A stretch of 31,915 bases of DNA, taken from assembly GCA_016290695.1 (NCBI GenBank), contig JAEEUX010000001.1:1-31915 (forward strand), written 5' to 3'. Each line of letters starts with the position of its first letter. The stretch's first letter is position 1. Of the stretch, positions 1 to 8,082 are shown piece after piece. The translations under genes and the position numbers were made by a program. Source of the stretch: Oscillospiraceae bacterium (GTDB taxonomy: Bacteria > Bacillota > Clostridia > Oscillospirales > Oscillospiraceae). Below the pieces are notes generated by a model, which saw only the letters and a program-made list of their open reading frames with translations, was not told the DNA's origin and did not search any database.

Positions 1-1
1 C

Positions 2-67
2 TTTGAATTTGAAACGGACGGTTTTTATATATGCTTATTGCGGAAAAAAACGGAAAAAGGGATTTGA
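2..67 (+). CDS. rsmB: 3' end of 16S rRNA (cytosine-C5) methyltransferase RsmB (partial)
   Basis: The window opens inside a reading frame that runs to a TGA at 65-67 and ends with a peptide containing TDGFYICLLRKK. A TDGFF-I-A-xxRK-like tail is what I expect at the C terminus of RsmB/Sun, the SAM-dependent methyltransferase that makes m5C967 in 16S rRNA. The frame overlaps the first 37 bases of rlmN, and rsmB directly followed by rlmN, prpC and prkC is a common Firmicutes order. Only about 21 codons are visible, so the call rests on the tail motif plus synteny; catalytic residues lie outside the window. Confidence 0.7.
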   Translation, partial: FEFETDGFYICLLRKKTEKGI

Positions 68-1074
68 GGTCCATGCTGCCGGAGGAGATAGGCGAGTACC
101 TTGCCTCCATCGGTGAAAAGAACTTTCGTGCAGGGCAGATTTTTAAATGGGTTTCCGCGGGGGCGCACAGCTTCGACGAAATGACAAACCTCTCTATAAG
201 GCTGCGTGAAAGGCTGAATGAGGATTTTTTCCTCGATATGCCCACGATAGCAAAAAAACAGGTCTCGGCGGCGGACGGGACGGTGAAGTACCTTTGGCGC
301 CTTGCCGACGGGAACGCCGTTGAGAGCGTGCTCATGAAATATAAATACGGCAACAGCGTCTGCGTTTCATCTCAGGTCGGCTGCCGAATGGGCTGCGTTT
401 TCTGCGCTTCGACCGGCTGCGGCCTTGTGAGGAATCTTTTGCCGTCTGAAATACTCGCGCAGGTTTTGAGCACGGAGCTTGACTCCGGCGAGAAGATTTC
501 GCATATAGTTATGATGGGCATAGGCGAGCCTTTTGATAATTTTGATAACGTAATGCGCTTTCTCAGCCTTGTAAATCAGCCGGACGGGCTAAATATCGGC
601 ATGAGGCATATTTCACTTTCTACCTGCGGGCTGATAGATATGATTGACAAAATGGCCTCTTTTAATTTACAATTAACATTGTCTGTATCACTGCATGCGC
701 CGGATGATGAAACGCGCAATGAGATAATGCCCGCCAACAGACGCTGCGGGGTGGACGCGCTCATGTCTGCCTGCTCGCGTTATTACGAAAAAACAGGCAG
801 GCGTATTTCGTTTGAATACGCGCTCATTTCGGGCATAAACGATTCCGACGAACAGGCAAGGCTCCTTGCCAAAAGGGTGAAGCCCCTTGCGGCGCACGTT
901 AATATAATTCCTCTGAACAATATCGAGGGTAGTCCGCTAAAACCGGGTAACGCCCGGGCTTTCGCCAAAAAGCTGACCCAGCTCGGCGTGAACGCGACAG
1001 TTCGCCGCCGTCTCGGTTCAGATATAGACGCTGCCTGCGGCCAGCTAAGACGGAAAACGGCGGAGAGAGAATAA
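31..1074 (+). CDS. rlmN: 23S rRNA (adenine2503-C2)/tRNA A37 methyltransferase RlmN
   Basis: Radical-SAM methyltransferase that adds a C2 methyl to A2503 of 23S rRNA and A37 of some tRNAs. The 347-residue length is normal. The Fe-S/SAM motif CxxxCxxC is at C118, C122 and C125. C111, seven residues upstream, matches the conserved resolving cysteine, and C336 in DAACGQL near the C terminus matches the methyl-carrying cysteine of the family. GEPFDN at about 165-170 is the GEP-type SAM-binding motif. The ATG at 31 lies inside the end of rsmB, so the two are translationally coupled. It is followed at a 46-bp distance by the PP2C gene, as in many clostridial genomes. The tandem pair rlmN/Cfr could be confused, but the rRNA-operon context and full-length N domain favour RlmN. 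Confidence 0.96.
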   Translation: MLIAEKNGKRDLRSMLPEEIGEYLASIGEKNFRAGQIFKWVSAGAHSFDEMTNLSIRLRERLNEDFFLDMPTIAKKQVSAADGTVKYLWRLADGNAVESVLMKYKYGNSVCVSSQVGCRMGCVFCASTGCGLVRNLLPSEILAQVLSTELDSGEKISHIVMMGIGEPFDNFDNVMRFLSLVNQPDGLNIGMRHISLSTCGLIDMIDKMASFNLQLTLSVSLHAPDDETRNEIMPANRRCGVDALMSACSRYYEKTGRRISFEYALISGINDSDEQARLLAKRVKPLAAHVNIIPLNNIEGSPLKPGNARAFAKKLTQLGVNATVRRRLGSDIDAACGQLRRKTAERE

Positions 1075-1120
1075 TAAAGGGCATCGTATACTGTTTTCAG
1101 GCAGGAGGTTGGCTGAAAAA

Positions 1121-1852
1121 GTGAGATATTGGGGACTGACCGACAAAGGAAGCGTCAGGGCGGCCAATCAGGATTCGTTCTATGTCGGAAGAATAGAAGG
1201 CATGAACGACGAGATGGTCCTGTGCGTCGTCTGCGACGGTATGGGCGGAGCCGCAGCGGGCGATTTCGCGAGCGTAACGGCGCTGAACGCCTTTAAGGCT
1301 ACAGCAGAAAACCGCCTCCTTGCAGGCGAGTCGCCGGAGCGCGCGATGAAAGCTGCGGCGATAGAAGCCAACCGCACCGTTAAGGCAAAAGCTGACGAAA
1401 ATCCGGATTACTACGGCATGGGGACGACGCTCGTTGCGATATTAGCCTCGCCCAAGCAAGCCGTAATAGCCAACATCGGAGACAGCCGATGCTATATGAT
1501 AAGGGGAGAGACGATTTCCCAGATAACAAAAGACCATTCCCTTGTGGAGACTATGGTAGACAGCGGCGAACTTAGCCGCGAGCAGGCGCAGAGACACCCG
1601 CATAAAAACTACATAACACGCGCTGTCGGAACGGAAAACAGCGTTGAATGCGATATTTTCCAGAAAAAGCTGAAAAAAGGGGACAGACTTCTCCTATGCA
1701 GCGACGGCTTGAGCAATATTGTTAACCAACATGAGATGCTTTATGAAATATGCTTCGGGGATAAGCTCGAAACGGCCGTACGGAGAATGATGGACATTGC
1801 TCTCGGCAGATTCGCACCCGATAACGTTACCGTCGTGCTGCTTGCGGTATAG
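1121..1852 (+). CDS. prpC: PP2C-family serine/threonine protein phosphatase (PrpC/Stp)
   Basis: Mn/Mg-dependent phosphatase that reverses phosphorylation by the neighbouring PASTA kinase. Visible motifs in order are NQDSF near the N terminus, CDGMGG, a GMGTT segment, IGDSR, KDHSLV, CSDGLSN and PDNVTVVLL at the C terminus; these supply the metal-binding aspartates of the PPM family. The frame could start at TTG 1109, but AGGAGG at 1103-1108 touches that codon, which leaves no spacer. GTG 1121 lies 12 bases after the same Shine-Dalgarno and gives the usual family start (xRYWGLTDKG), so I prefer it (243 residues). It lies 22 bases upstream of prkC in the same operon. Confidence 0.93.
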   Translation: MRYWGLTDKGSVRAANQDSFYVGRIEGMNDEMVLCVVCDGMGGAAAGDFASVTALNAFKATAENRLLAGESPERAMKAAAIEANRTVKAKADENPDYYGMGTTLVAILASPKQAVIANIGDSRCYMIRGETISQITKDHSLVETMVDSGELSREQAQRHPHKNYITRAVGTENSVECDIFQKKLKKGDRLLLCSDGLSNIVNQHEMLYEICFGDKLETAVRRMMDIALGRFAPDNVTVVLLAV

Positions 1853-1874
1853 CGCGTGAAAGGATATTTTACTA

Positions 1875-3767
1875 ATGGAAAACAATGATAAATATATCGG
1901 CCAGCTTCTTGACGGCAGATATGAAATAATAGAAAAAATCGGCGAGGGCGGAATGGCAATAGTCTATAAAGCGCTTTGCCATCGTCTGAATAGATACGTT
2001 GCAGTGAAGATACTCAAGGATGAGCTCGCGCTGGACGAGGATTTCCTTCGCCGCTTCCATACGGAGTCTCAGGCTGTAGCCATGCTCTCCCATCCGAATA
2101 TCGTGACGGTTTACGACGTGAGCCGTTCGTCGGACTGCGAATATATAGTGATGGAGCTTATCGAGGGCATCACGCTCAAGCAGTATATGCAGAGGCGCGG
2201 CGCGCTTACCTGGAAGGAAGTCCTGCATTTTTCCTCCCAGATAGCAAAGGCTCTGTCACACGCGCACTCGCGAGGGATTATCCACAGAGATATTAAACCG
2301 CATAATATCCTTATCCTTGCCGACAGCAGCGTGAAGGTAGCGGATTTCGGCATAGCGCGGCTGACAAATCTTCAGGATACTCTTACGAATGAAACCCTCG
2401 GTTCCGTGCATTATCTTTCGCCGGAGCAGGCAAAGGGCGGGCATATAGACGCTAGAACGGATATATACTCTCTCGGCGTTATGATGTATGAAATGCTCAC
2501 CGGACGCCTCCCCTTTGAGGGTGACAGCGCTGTCTCCATCGCGATACAGCATATAAGCAGCGTTCCGCTCGCACCGAGGGAGATCAACCCCGAGGTGCCC
2601 GTCGGGCTTGAACAGATTACGATGAGAGCCATGGAGCCGGACCTCGACAAACGTTATCAGTCGGCTGACGAGCTCGTTGCCGAGCTTGAATTTTTCCGCA
2701 AAAACCCTGACGAAAACTTTGACTATACTGAAAGGGAAATTATAGAAACCTTAAATCCGCCGGAGAACAAACCGGGCCAAGGGCCGGAGGGCTATATGAG
2801 ATCTGATTACGGAAGAAATCTTTCAAAGGAAGAATACAAAACGAGCAGCCGCAGGGCTAGGAAGGTTTCTGCGCTCGTTGGTATTCTCTGCGTTTTGGGC
2901 TTCCTCCTTGTCGCCTTCGTGTTCCTTTGGAATTACTGGCTGAAGGACCTTTTCTCCACGCCGGAGACGATGGACGTTCCGAACCTCGTCGGCAGCAAGG
3001 TGGACGACGTTCTTATTAATCCGAGTTATACCGATTATTTCAACATCATCCCCAGTTATGAGCCGAACGACGAGTATGAAAGCGGATATATCTTTGAGCA
3101 GGCCCCCGTCGCGGGAAGAAACGTGATAAAGAGCGACAGGAAGATAGACATCAAGGTAATCGTAAGCAATGGCGAGGATTATCTGACCATGCCCGGCCTT
3201 GTGAATACCGAGTACCGGCAGGCGACGCTTTCACTCCAGCAGATGAAGCTTATCGTCGAGGTCGAGACGGTGAGCAGCTATGACGTTACGGAAAACTATA
3301 TAATCAGCACGATACCCGAGGCGGGCGTGCGTCTCTATGAAGGCGATACCGTTTACCTCACCGTAAGCGCCGGCCCCGAGATAAAATACGTAAACGTTCC
3401 CGGCCTTGTAGGCAGAACCGTCGAGGCCGCCAAGTCCATGCTTGAAAGCTCCAACCTCACCGTCGGCAGCGTGGAAAGCGTTGAGGACGATGCACCCGAG
3501 GGTCAGGTCATTTTCCAGAGCTCGCCGGAGGGAACGGAGGTTGCCGAGCATACGAAGATAAATCTCAGCGTTTCTGCGGGCAGAAAGCCCGAACCCACCG
3601 AGGATATTCCGCAGCCCCCGGATGTAGTTGAAGAACCCGATCCGACGGAGGGCGGAATGCTTTCGCCGGGCGGAGAAGGCGAGGGCGGGGAAGAGCCTCA
3701 GCCCGAAACCCCGCCGGATGAGGGCGGCTTCCTCAGCCCTCCCGACACATCCGTCGAAGAATGGTAA
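1875..3767 (+). CDS. prkC: PASTA-domain serine/threonine protein kinase (PrkC/Stk type)
   Basis: Membrane kinase thought to sense peptidoglycan fragments and control cell-wall growth and, in spore formers, germination. Residues about 14-275 form a Hanks kinase: GEGGMA loop at 23-28, AVK lysine 45, HRDIKPHN at 137-144 and DFG at 157-159, followed by a Thr-rich activation loop and SPEQ. A single membrane segment covers about 332-354. Three PASTA repeats follow (about 366-435, 436-507, 508-576), each starting with a MDVPNLVG-like, LTMPGLVN-like or VNVPGLVG-like motif. The tail (577-630) is rich in Pro, Glu and Gly and looks disordered. All kinase key residues are intact. The gene overlaps rsgA by 7 bases. 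Three repeats is within the usual range for the family. Confidence 0.96.
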   Translation: MENNDKYIGQLLDGRYEIIEKIGEGGMAIVYKALCHRLNRYVAVKILKDELALDEDFLRRFHTESQAVAMLSHPNIVTVYDVSRSSDCEYIVMELIEGITLKQYMQRRGALTWKEVLHFSSQIAKALSHAHSRGIIHRDIKPHNILILADSSVKVADFGIARLTNLQDTLTNETLGSVHYLSPEQAKGGHIDARTDIYSLGVMMYEMLTGRLPFEGDSAVSIAIQHISSVPLAPREINPEVPVGLEQITMRAMEPDLDKRYQSADELVAELEFFRKNPDENFDYTEREIIETLNPPENKPGQGPEGYMRSDYGRNLSKEEYKTSSRRARKVSALVGILCVLGFLLVAFVFLWNYWLKDLFSTPETMDVPNLVGSKVDDVLINPSYTDYFNIIPSYEPNDEYESGYIFEQAPVAGRNVIKSDRKIDIKVIVSNGEDYLTMPGLVNTEYRQATLSLQQMKLIVEVETVSSYDVTENYIISTIPEAGVRLYEGDTVYLTVSAGPEIKYVNVPGLVGRTVEAAKSMLESSNLTVGSVESVEDDAPEGQVIFQSSPEGTEVAEHTKINLSVSAGRKPEPTEDIPQPPDVVEEPDPTEGGMLSPGGEGEGGEEPQPETPPDEGGFLSPPDTSVEEW

Positions 3768-4648
3768 AGGGCATTATATATAAGGCTCTCAGCGGATTTT
3801 ATTATGTGAAAACCGATGAGGGTATGGTGGAGTGCCGCGCGAGAGGGAAGTTTCGTGCGGAAAAGCTGAGCCCGCTCGTAGGGGACGACGTCATTGTGGA
3901 ACTGTCGGAGCCCGGAAAAGGAACGGTTACGGATATTTTGCCGAGAAGAAACTCTTTCCTCAGACCAGCCGTCGCCAATATTGATGCCCTCGTTATGGTC
4001 GTATCCGCGGCTATCCCGGTTACGGATCCGTTCCTGATAGACAGGATTACGGCGATATCCGAGCTGAAAGGCTGCGAAAGCATAATCTGCATTAATAAAT
4101 GCGATATCGATGCTGGCGACGAGCTCTACGATACATATTCCTCCGCTGGTTTCACAGCCCTGAGAACGAGCGCCGTCACGGGAAGCGGCGTTGCCCGGCT
4201 CGGAGAGGTGCTTCGCGGCAAGCGCTGCGCTTTCACGGGAAATTCCGGTGTCGGCAAATCCAGCCTCATAAATGCGCTCCATCCCGGCTTTGATCTCATG
4301 ACGGCGGACGTTAGCCAAAAGCTCGGCAGAGGTCGGCATACCACGCGGCATATCGAGCTTTTTGAGCTTACAAGCGGCGCCGTAATTGCGGATACTCCCG
4401 GCTTTTCCTCGTTTGACACAGAGGCGATAGATCTTGAACTGAAAGAAAAGCTTCCATACCTTTTCAGGGATTTTCGCCCTTATCTCGGTTCTTGCTTTTA
4501 TAACGACTGCGCTCATGTAAAGGAACAGGGCTGCGCCGTTCTGGAAGCGCTCAACAATGGGTTAATAAAGGCGTCGCGCCACAGAAGCTACCTTCGCCTT
4601 TATGAACAATTAAAAAACGTCCATGAATGGAACACAAAAAACAAGTAA
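3761..4648 (+). CDS. rsgA: Ribosome small subunit-dependent GTPase A
   Basis: Circularly permuted GTPase that helps late maturation of the 30S subunit. The N-terminal 70 residues fit an OB fold. GTPase motifs appear in permuted order: INKCD (G4), then a TSA segment (G5-like), GNSGVGKSS (G1), TTRH (G2) and DTPGF (G3). The C-terminal zinc site is seen as CFYNDCAH followed by a cysteine in EQGC. Length 295 is typical. The ATG sits inside the last codons of prkC (7-bp overlap), which implies translational coupling. In relatives rpe and a thiamine pyrophosphokinase gene often follow; here a small membrane protein gene takes that place. Confidence 0.95.
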   Translation: MVKGIIYKALSGFYYVKTDEGMVECRARGKFRAEKLSPLVGDDVIVELSEPGKGTVTDILPRRNSFLRPAVANIDALVMVVSAAIPVTDPFLIDRITAISELKGCESIICINKCDIDAGDELYDTYSSAGFTALRTSAVTGSGVARLGEVLRGKRCAFTGNSGVGKSSLINALHPGFDLMTADVSQKLGRGRHTTRHIELFELTSGAVIADTPGFSSFDTEAIDLELKEKLPYLFRDFRPYLGSCFYNDCAHVKEQGCAVLEALNNGLIKASRHRSYLRLYEQLKNVHEWNTKNK

Positions 4649-4661
4649 GGAGAAAGAACAA

Positions 4662-5144
4662 ATGGAAGAAAAGTATGGAAAGAAGCTTCACAAGCTTGGA
4701 ACACTGCCAATGGTCTATATGCCGGAGGTTTGCCTCGACGTTGCGCTGATTATCATTTTCGGCGTTATGCTCAACAGCGCAATTAAATCCGGCGCATATG
4801 TTACAGCGGGTGTGGTCGTTTCCTTCATCCTCGCTGCCGCGGTCTTCGTATTCGTTTTCAGGCTCATCTTCGCAGCCCGCGTAGAGATATACGAGAACGC
4901 GATAGTTGTGTTCGGTATCGTAGGCAGCAAGGTTTACGAGGCTGATAGGATAAACGCGATCATTTGGTCTATGCCTGGCGTGAACGCTGTTAACTCCCGC
5001 GCTGCCAGAACGAACAACACCATTGCGGAGCTTATCATAAAGGGTGAACATAAGAGTGTCCGCCTTTCCGACGCGTATTACAGAAACCTCGAAAAGCCTA
5101 TTTCCGCTTTTCAGGTTGCACACAAGATTCCCAAGGAGCTGTAA
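4662..5144 (+). CDS. Small membrane protein of unknown function
   Basis: I do not recognise this gene. With the ATG at 4662 it encodes 160 residues: a short cytoplasmic start, two adjacent hydrophobic helices (about 23-42 and 46-68), then a soluble C-terminal region of about 90 residues with alternating strands (VEIYENAIVVFGI, a VRLSD segment) that resembles a bacterial PH-like fold. An earlier in-frame ATG at 4623 exists, but AAGGAGA at 4647-4653 is spaced 8 bases before 4662 and decides the start. It follows rsgA by 13 bases and is the last gene before a terminator, so it is probably cotranscribed with the kinase operon. Function is unknown. Confidence 0.8.
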   Translation: MEEKYGKKLHKLGTLPMVYMPEVCLDVALIIIFGVMLNSAIKSGAYVTAGVVVSFILAAAVFVFVFRLIFAARVEIYENAIVVFGIVGSKVYEADRINAIIWSMPGVNAVNSRAARTNNTIAELIIKGEHKSVRLSDAYYRNLEKPISAFQVAHKIPKEL

Positions 5145-5216
5145 TTAAAGCTCATCCCGGTTATGCCGCCAGCCCATGACCCTTCCGGGGCGCGGCAAAC
5201 TGTTCGAAACACCGTT

Positions 5217-5262
5217 AAGCGCGGGACCCGGCAGAAATAAAATTGCCGCGTTCCGCGTTTTA
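5217..5262 (+). terminator. Intrinsic terminator closing the rsmB-rlmN-prpC-prkC-rsgA operon
   Basis: The arm 5221-5233 pairs with 5244-5256 across a 10-base A-rich loop, with one G-U pair and one C-C mismatch. The stem extends outward (C5220-G5257, A-T pairs at 5217-5218/5259-5260). The 3' arm runs into GTTTTATT. It lies 72 bases after the stop of the last gene. Confidence 0.75.
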
Positions 5263-5289
5263 TTATGCTCATTTATTCATTTGGGGCAT

Positions 5290-5327
5290 AAATATTCATT
5301 TATCACTTGTATTACAAATGAATATTT
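5290..5327. repeat. 12-bp perfect inverted repeat overlapping the putative dxs promoter
   Basis: AAATATTCATTT at 5290-5301 is repeated in inverted orientation as AAATGAATATTT at 5316-5327, with a 14-base gap. It has no T-tract suited to termination and overlaps the -35 region proposed for dxs, so an operator for an unknown regulator is a reasonable but unproven reading. Confidence 0.6.
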
Positions 5328-5335
5328 GATAAAAT
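5307..5335 (+). promoter_or_regulatory. Putative sigma-A promoter for dxs-tlyA-nadK
   Basis: TTGTAT (5307-5312) and TAAAAT (5330-5335) are separated by 17 bases, giving a leader of about 90 bases before dxs. Both boxes are imperfect and the region is AT-rich, so other placements are possible. It follows the terminator at 5217-5262, where a new promoter is expected. Confidence 0.45.
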
Positions 5336-5431
5336 TAATTAGTATGTTGGATTATATTGTCCGGGCGGGAGATATTAAGTTCCGCTGATCTGTACTTAGG
5401 CGAGCTTAACTCGTATAGAGGTTGAAATTCT

Positions 5432-7267
5432 TTGTATAACATTCTTGATAATATAAATTCCCCAGAGGACCTTAAAAACCTGAATAAGTCTGAGCTCACG
5501 GAGCTTTGCGGCGAGATACGCGCCTTTTTGCTCGATAACGTATCGAAGACCGGCGGGCATCTGGCATCCAATCTCGGTGTCGTCGAGCTTACCGTCGCGC
5601 TTGAACGGGTGTTCAGCTCGGAGCGCGACAGGCTCCTTTTCGACGTAGGGCATCAGAGCTACGTTCATAAGCTCCTTACGGGCAGACGCGAGCAGTTTTC
5701 CGGCCTGCGCAGGCTCGGCGGCATGGCCGGTTTTCCAAAGCCCTCGGAATCGGACTGCGACGCCTTTATCGCGGGGCATGCGTCCGACGCCGTTTCCGTC
5801 GCGCTCGGCATGGCTCGTGCGCGGTCTATTTCCGGCGAGAATTATAACGTCGTCGCCATTGTGGGCGACGGGGCGATGACCGGCGGCCTTGCTTACGAGG
5901 GGTTGAGCAACGCCGGGCAGAGCGGCGAGCCGATAATCGTTATCCTCAATGATAACGGCATGTCCATAACAGCGAACGTCGGCGGTGTGGCTAAGCTTAT
6001 CGCGCACCAGCGTTCAAAGCCGGGCTACTATAGCTTCAAGCGTGCGTACAGAAACCTCATGAAAGGGCTTCCCGGCGGCAAATACATCTATCAGCTCACC
6101 CACCTTGTTAAGACGAAGCTGAAAAGAGCCTTTGTTAATTACAGTTTTTTCGAGGAAATGGGCTTCCATTATCTCGGCCCTGTGGACGGGCATAATATAG
6201 AAAAGCTCGAGTATATGCTCGATTACGCAAAGAGCCTCAAGGAGCCCGTGCTCATACATGTTGTCACGAAAAAGGGCAAGGGCTACCCTGACGCCGAGCA
6301 AAACCCGAACGCTTACCACGGTGTCGGCCCCTTCGACCCGGAAAAGGGGATCAGCCTCGCCTGCAAGAAAAGCTTTTCAAGCGTCTTCGGGGATAAGCTT
6401 TCTTCTCTTGCGGCTGACGACCCGCGCATTTGCGCCATAACCGCCGCGATGAAGGAGGGAACAGGCCTCGCCGGCTTTGCCGAAAAATTCCCAGACAGAT
6501 TTTTCGATGAGGGTATAGCCGAGGGTCACGCCGTCGCCATGGCGGCTGGCATGGCGAAGCAGGGGCTCATCCCGTTCGTAGCGATTTACTCAACTTTTCT
6601 CCAGCGTTCCTACGATATGCTCATCCATGACGTTGCCATCCTCGGCGTCCATGTTGTCCTCTGCGTGGACAGAGCAGGGCTGGTGGGCAAGGACGGGGAA
6701 ACACATCAGGGCGTTTTCGACGTTCCGTTTTTGCGAAACGTTCCCAATATGAAGATTTATTCCCCCGCGAGCTTTGCCGAGCTTGAGATGATGCTCGACG
6801 GTGCTGCTGCCGACGCCTGCCCCGTCGCGATAAGATACCCGCGCGGCGGCGAGAGCGAGTATAAGGGCGCGAGTGTTGCTCCTGTCGTTTTGCGGCAGGG
6901 AGGAGACGTTACGCTTGTTGCCTACGGTACGATTATAAATAACGTGCTCGGTGCGGCGCGGCTTCTTGAAGAAAGCTCCGTCGGGGCGGAAGTAATCAAG
7001 CCCGGAGTAATAAAACCGCTCGACATGGAGCCCATTGCCGCATCTTTCCGCAAAACCGGGAAGCTTGTGATAATCGAAGAATGTGTTTCGCAGGGCTGCC
7101 TCGGCGAATATATCGCCGCCGAGCTTGCCGGGATGGGTAAGATACTCTGTCTCAACCTTGGCGACAGGTTCATCCCGCATGGTACGCCCGACGAGCTTTA
7201 TGCCCTCGCTGGGCTCGATGCTGAGAGCCTTGCGGAAACTATCAAACGCTTTGCGACTGGTGGCTGA
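5432..7267 (+). CDS. dxs: 1-deoxy-D-xylulose-5-phosphate synthase
   Basis: Thiamine-diphosphate enzyme that joins pyruvate and glyceraldehyde 3-phosphate, the first step of the MEP isoprenoid route, also feeding thiamine and pyridoxal synthesis. Seen: GHQSYVHK (73-80), GHASDAVS (115-122), the TPP/Mg motif GDGAMTGG beginning at 145 with its partner N173 in ILNDNG, the catalytic glutamate E364 in DEGIAEGHA, and RYPRG in the C-terminal half. 611 residues is close to the usual 620. The start is TTG 5432, with an AGAGG-type site about 10 bases upstream; no better start fits. The gene is 5 bases from tlyA. In many Clostridia xseA/xseB/ispA precede dxs; here they are absent and dxs starts its own unit. 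Confidence 0.96.
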   Translation: MYNILDNINSPEDLKNLNKSELTELCGEIRAFLLDNVSKTGGHLASNLGVVELTVALERVFSSERDRLLFDVGHQSYVHKLLTGRREQFSGLRRLGGMAGFPKPSESDCDAFIAGHASDAVSVALGMARARSISGENYNVVAIVGDGAMTGGLAYEGLSNAGQSGEPIIVILNDNGMSITANVGGVAKLIAHQRSKPGYYSFKRAYRNLMKGLPGGKYIYQLTHLVKTKLKRAFVNYSFFEEMGFHYLGPVDGHNIEKLEYMLDYAKSLKEPVLIHVVTKKGKGYPDAEQNPNAYHGVGPFDPEKGISLACKKSFSSVFGDKLSSLAADDPRICAITAAMKEGTGLAGFAEKFPDRFFDEGIAEGHAVAMAAGMAKQGLIPFVAIYSTFLQRSYDMLIHDVAILGVHVVLCVDRAGLVGKDGETHQGVFDVPFLRNVPNMKIYSPASFAELEMMLDGAAADACPVAIRYPRGGESEYKGASVAPVVLRQGGDVTLVAYGTIINNVLGAARLLEESSVGAEVIKPGVIKPLDMEPIAASFRKTGKLVIIEECVSQGCLGEYIAAELAGMGKILCLNLGDRFIPHGTPDELYALAGLDAESLAETIKRFATGG

Positions 7268-7272
7268 TACCG

Positions 7273-8082
7273 ATGAAAAAAGAACGAATTGACGTATTGC
7301 TTGTTCAGCGCGGCCTTTCGCAAAGCCGCGAACGCGCCAAGGCAGATATAATGAGCGGCAACGTATTTGTCGCCGGGCAGCGCGTCGATAAGCCCGGGAC
7401 GACGGTTCCCGAGGACGCGGAGATAGAAATAACGGGCCAGCGTCTCGCTTTTGTGAGCAGGGGCGGACTCAAGCTCGAAAAAGCGCTCGATACCTTCGGC
7501 GTGAACCCGGAAGGGAAAACCTGCATAGACTGCGGCGCTTCCACCGGCGGCTTCACCGATTGCCTTTTGGGGCGCGGCGCGAAAAAGGTCTACGCCATAG
7601 ATGTCGGCTACGGGCAGCTTGCCTGGTCGCTGCGGACGGACGAGCGCGTCGTCGTGATGGAGCGGACGAACATCCGCTATGTCACGCGCGAGCAGGTGCC
7701 GGATGAGCCGGAGCTTGCCGCGATAGATGTTTCCTTCATATCTCTCAGGCTCGTCCTGCCCGTCCTCAAAACCCTCCTCAGCGAGAAGGGCGAAGTGGTG
7801 TGCCTCATCAAGCCACAGTTTGAGGCGGGGAAGGACAAGGTAGGCAAAAAGGGCGTAGTAAGAGACATCCAGACGCATAAGGACGTTTTGAACGATTTTA
7901 AGAAATACTCGGCGGAGCTTGGATTTTCCCTTCTCGGCGTCACGTTTTCGCCGATAAAGGGGCCCGAGGGCAACATAGAATATCTCGGGCATCTCCGCAT
8001 CGGCGGGGAAAGCGCCGAGATAGACACGGACTCGATAGCGGAGCTTTCTCACAGCGAGCTATCGGAAGGGCAGACGAAATGA
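7273..8082 (+). CDS. tlyA: TlyA-family rRNA (cytidine-2'-O)-methyltransferase / YqxC-like
   Basis: Predicted SAM-dependent ribose methyltransferase of ribosomal RNA, with homologues that also act as hemolysins. An S4 RNA-binding domain spans about 4-65 (RIDVLLVQRGL, then SRGGLKLEKAL). The FtsJ-like domain follows: SAM motif CIDCGASTGGFTDCLL at about 87-102, then VYAIDVGYGQLAW, and AAIDVSFISL and CLIKPQFEAG, which carry the catalytic Asp and Lys. Length 269 is normal. It starts 5 bases after dxs and shares an ATGA overlap with nadK, so the three are one transcript. This order (dxs-tlyA-nadK-argR-recN) is typical of Clostridia. Confidence 0.94.
   Translation: MKKERIDVLLVQRGLSQSRERAKADIMSGNVFVAGQRVDKPGTTVPEDAEIEITGQRLAFVSRGGLKLEKALDTFGVNPEGKTCIDCGASTGGFTDCLLGRGAKKVYAIDVGYGQLAWSLRTDERVVVMERTNIRYVTREQVPDEPELAAIDVSFISLRLVLPVLKTLLSEKGEVVCLIKPQFEAGKDKVGKKGVVRDIQTHKDVLNDFKKYSAELGFSLLGVTFSPIKGPEGNIEYLGHLRIGGESAEIDTDSIAELSHSELSEGQTK

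Noticed and set aside
5340..5431. Possible riboswitch (TPP type) in the dxs leader
   Set aside because: No THI-box-like conserved segments were found; only short hairpins such as CGAG-CTTAA-CTCG are visible.
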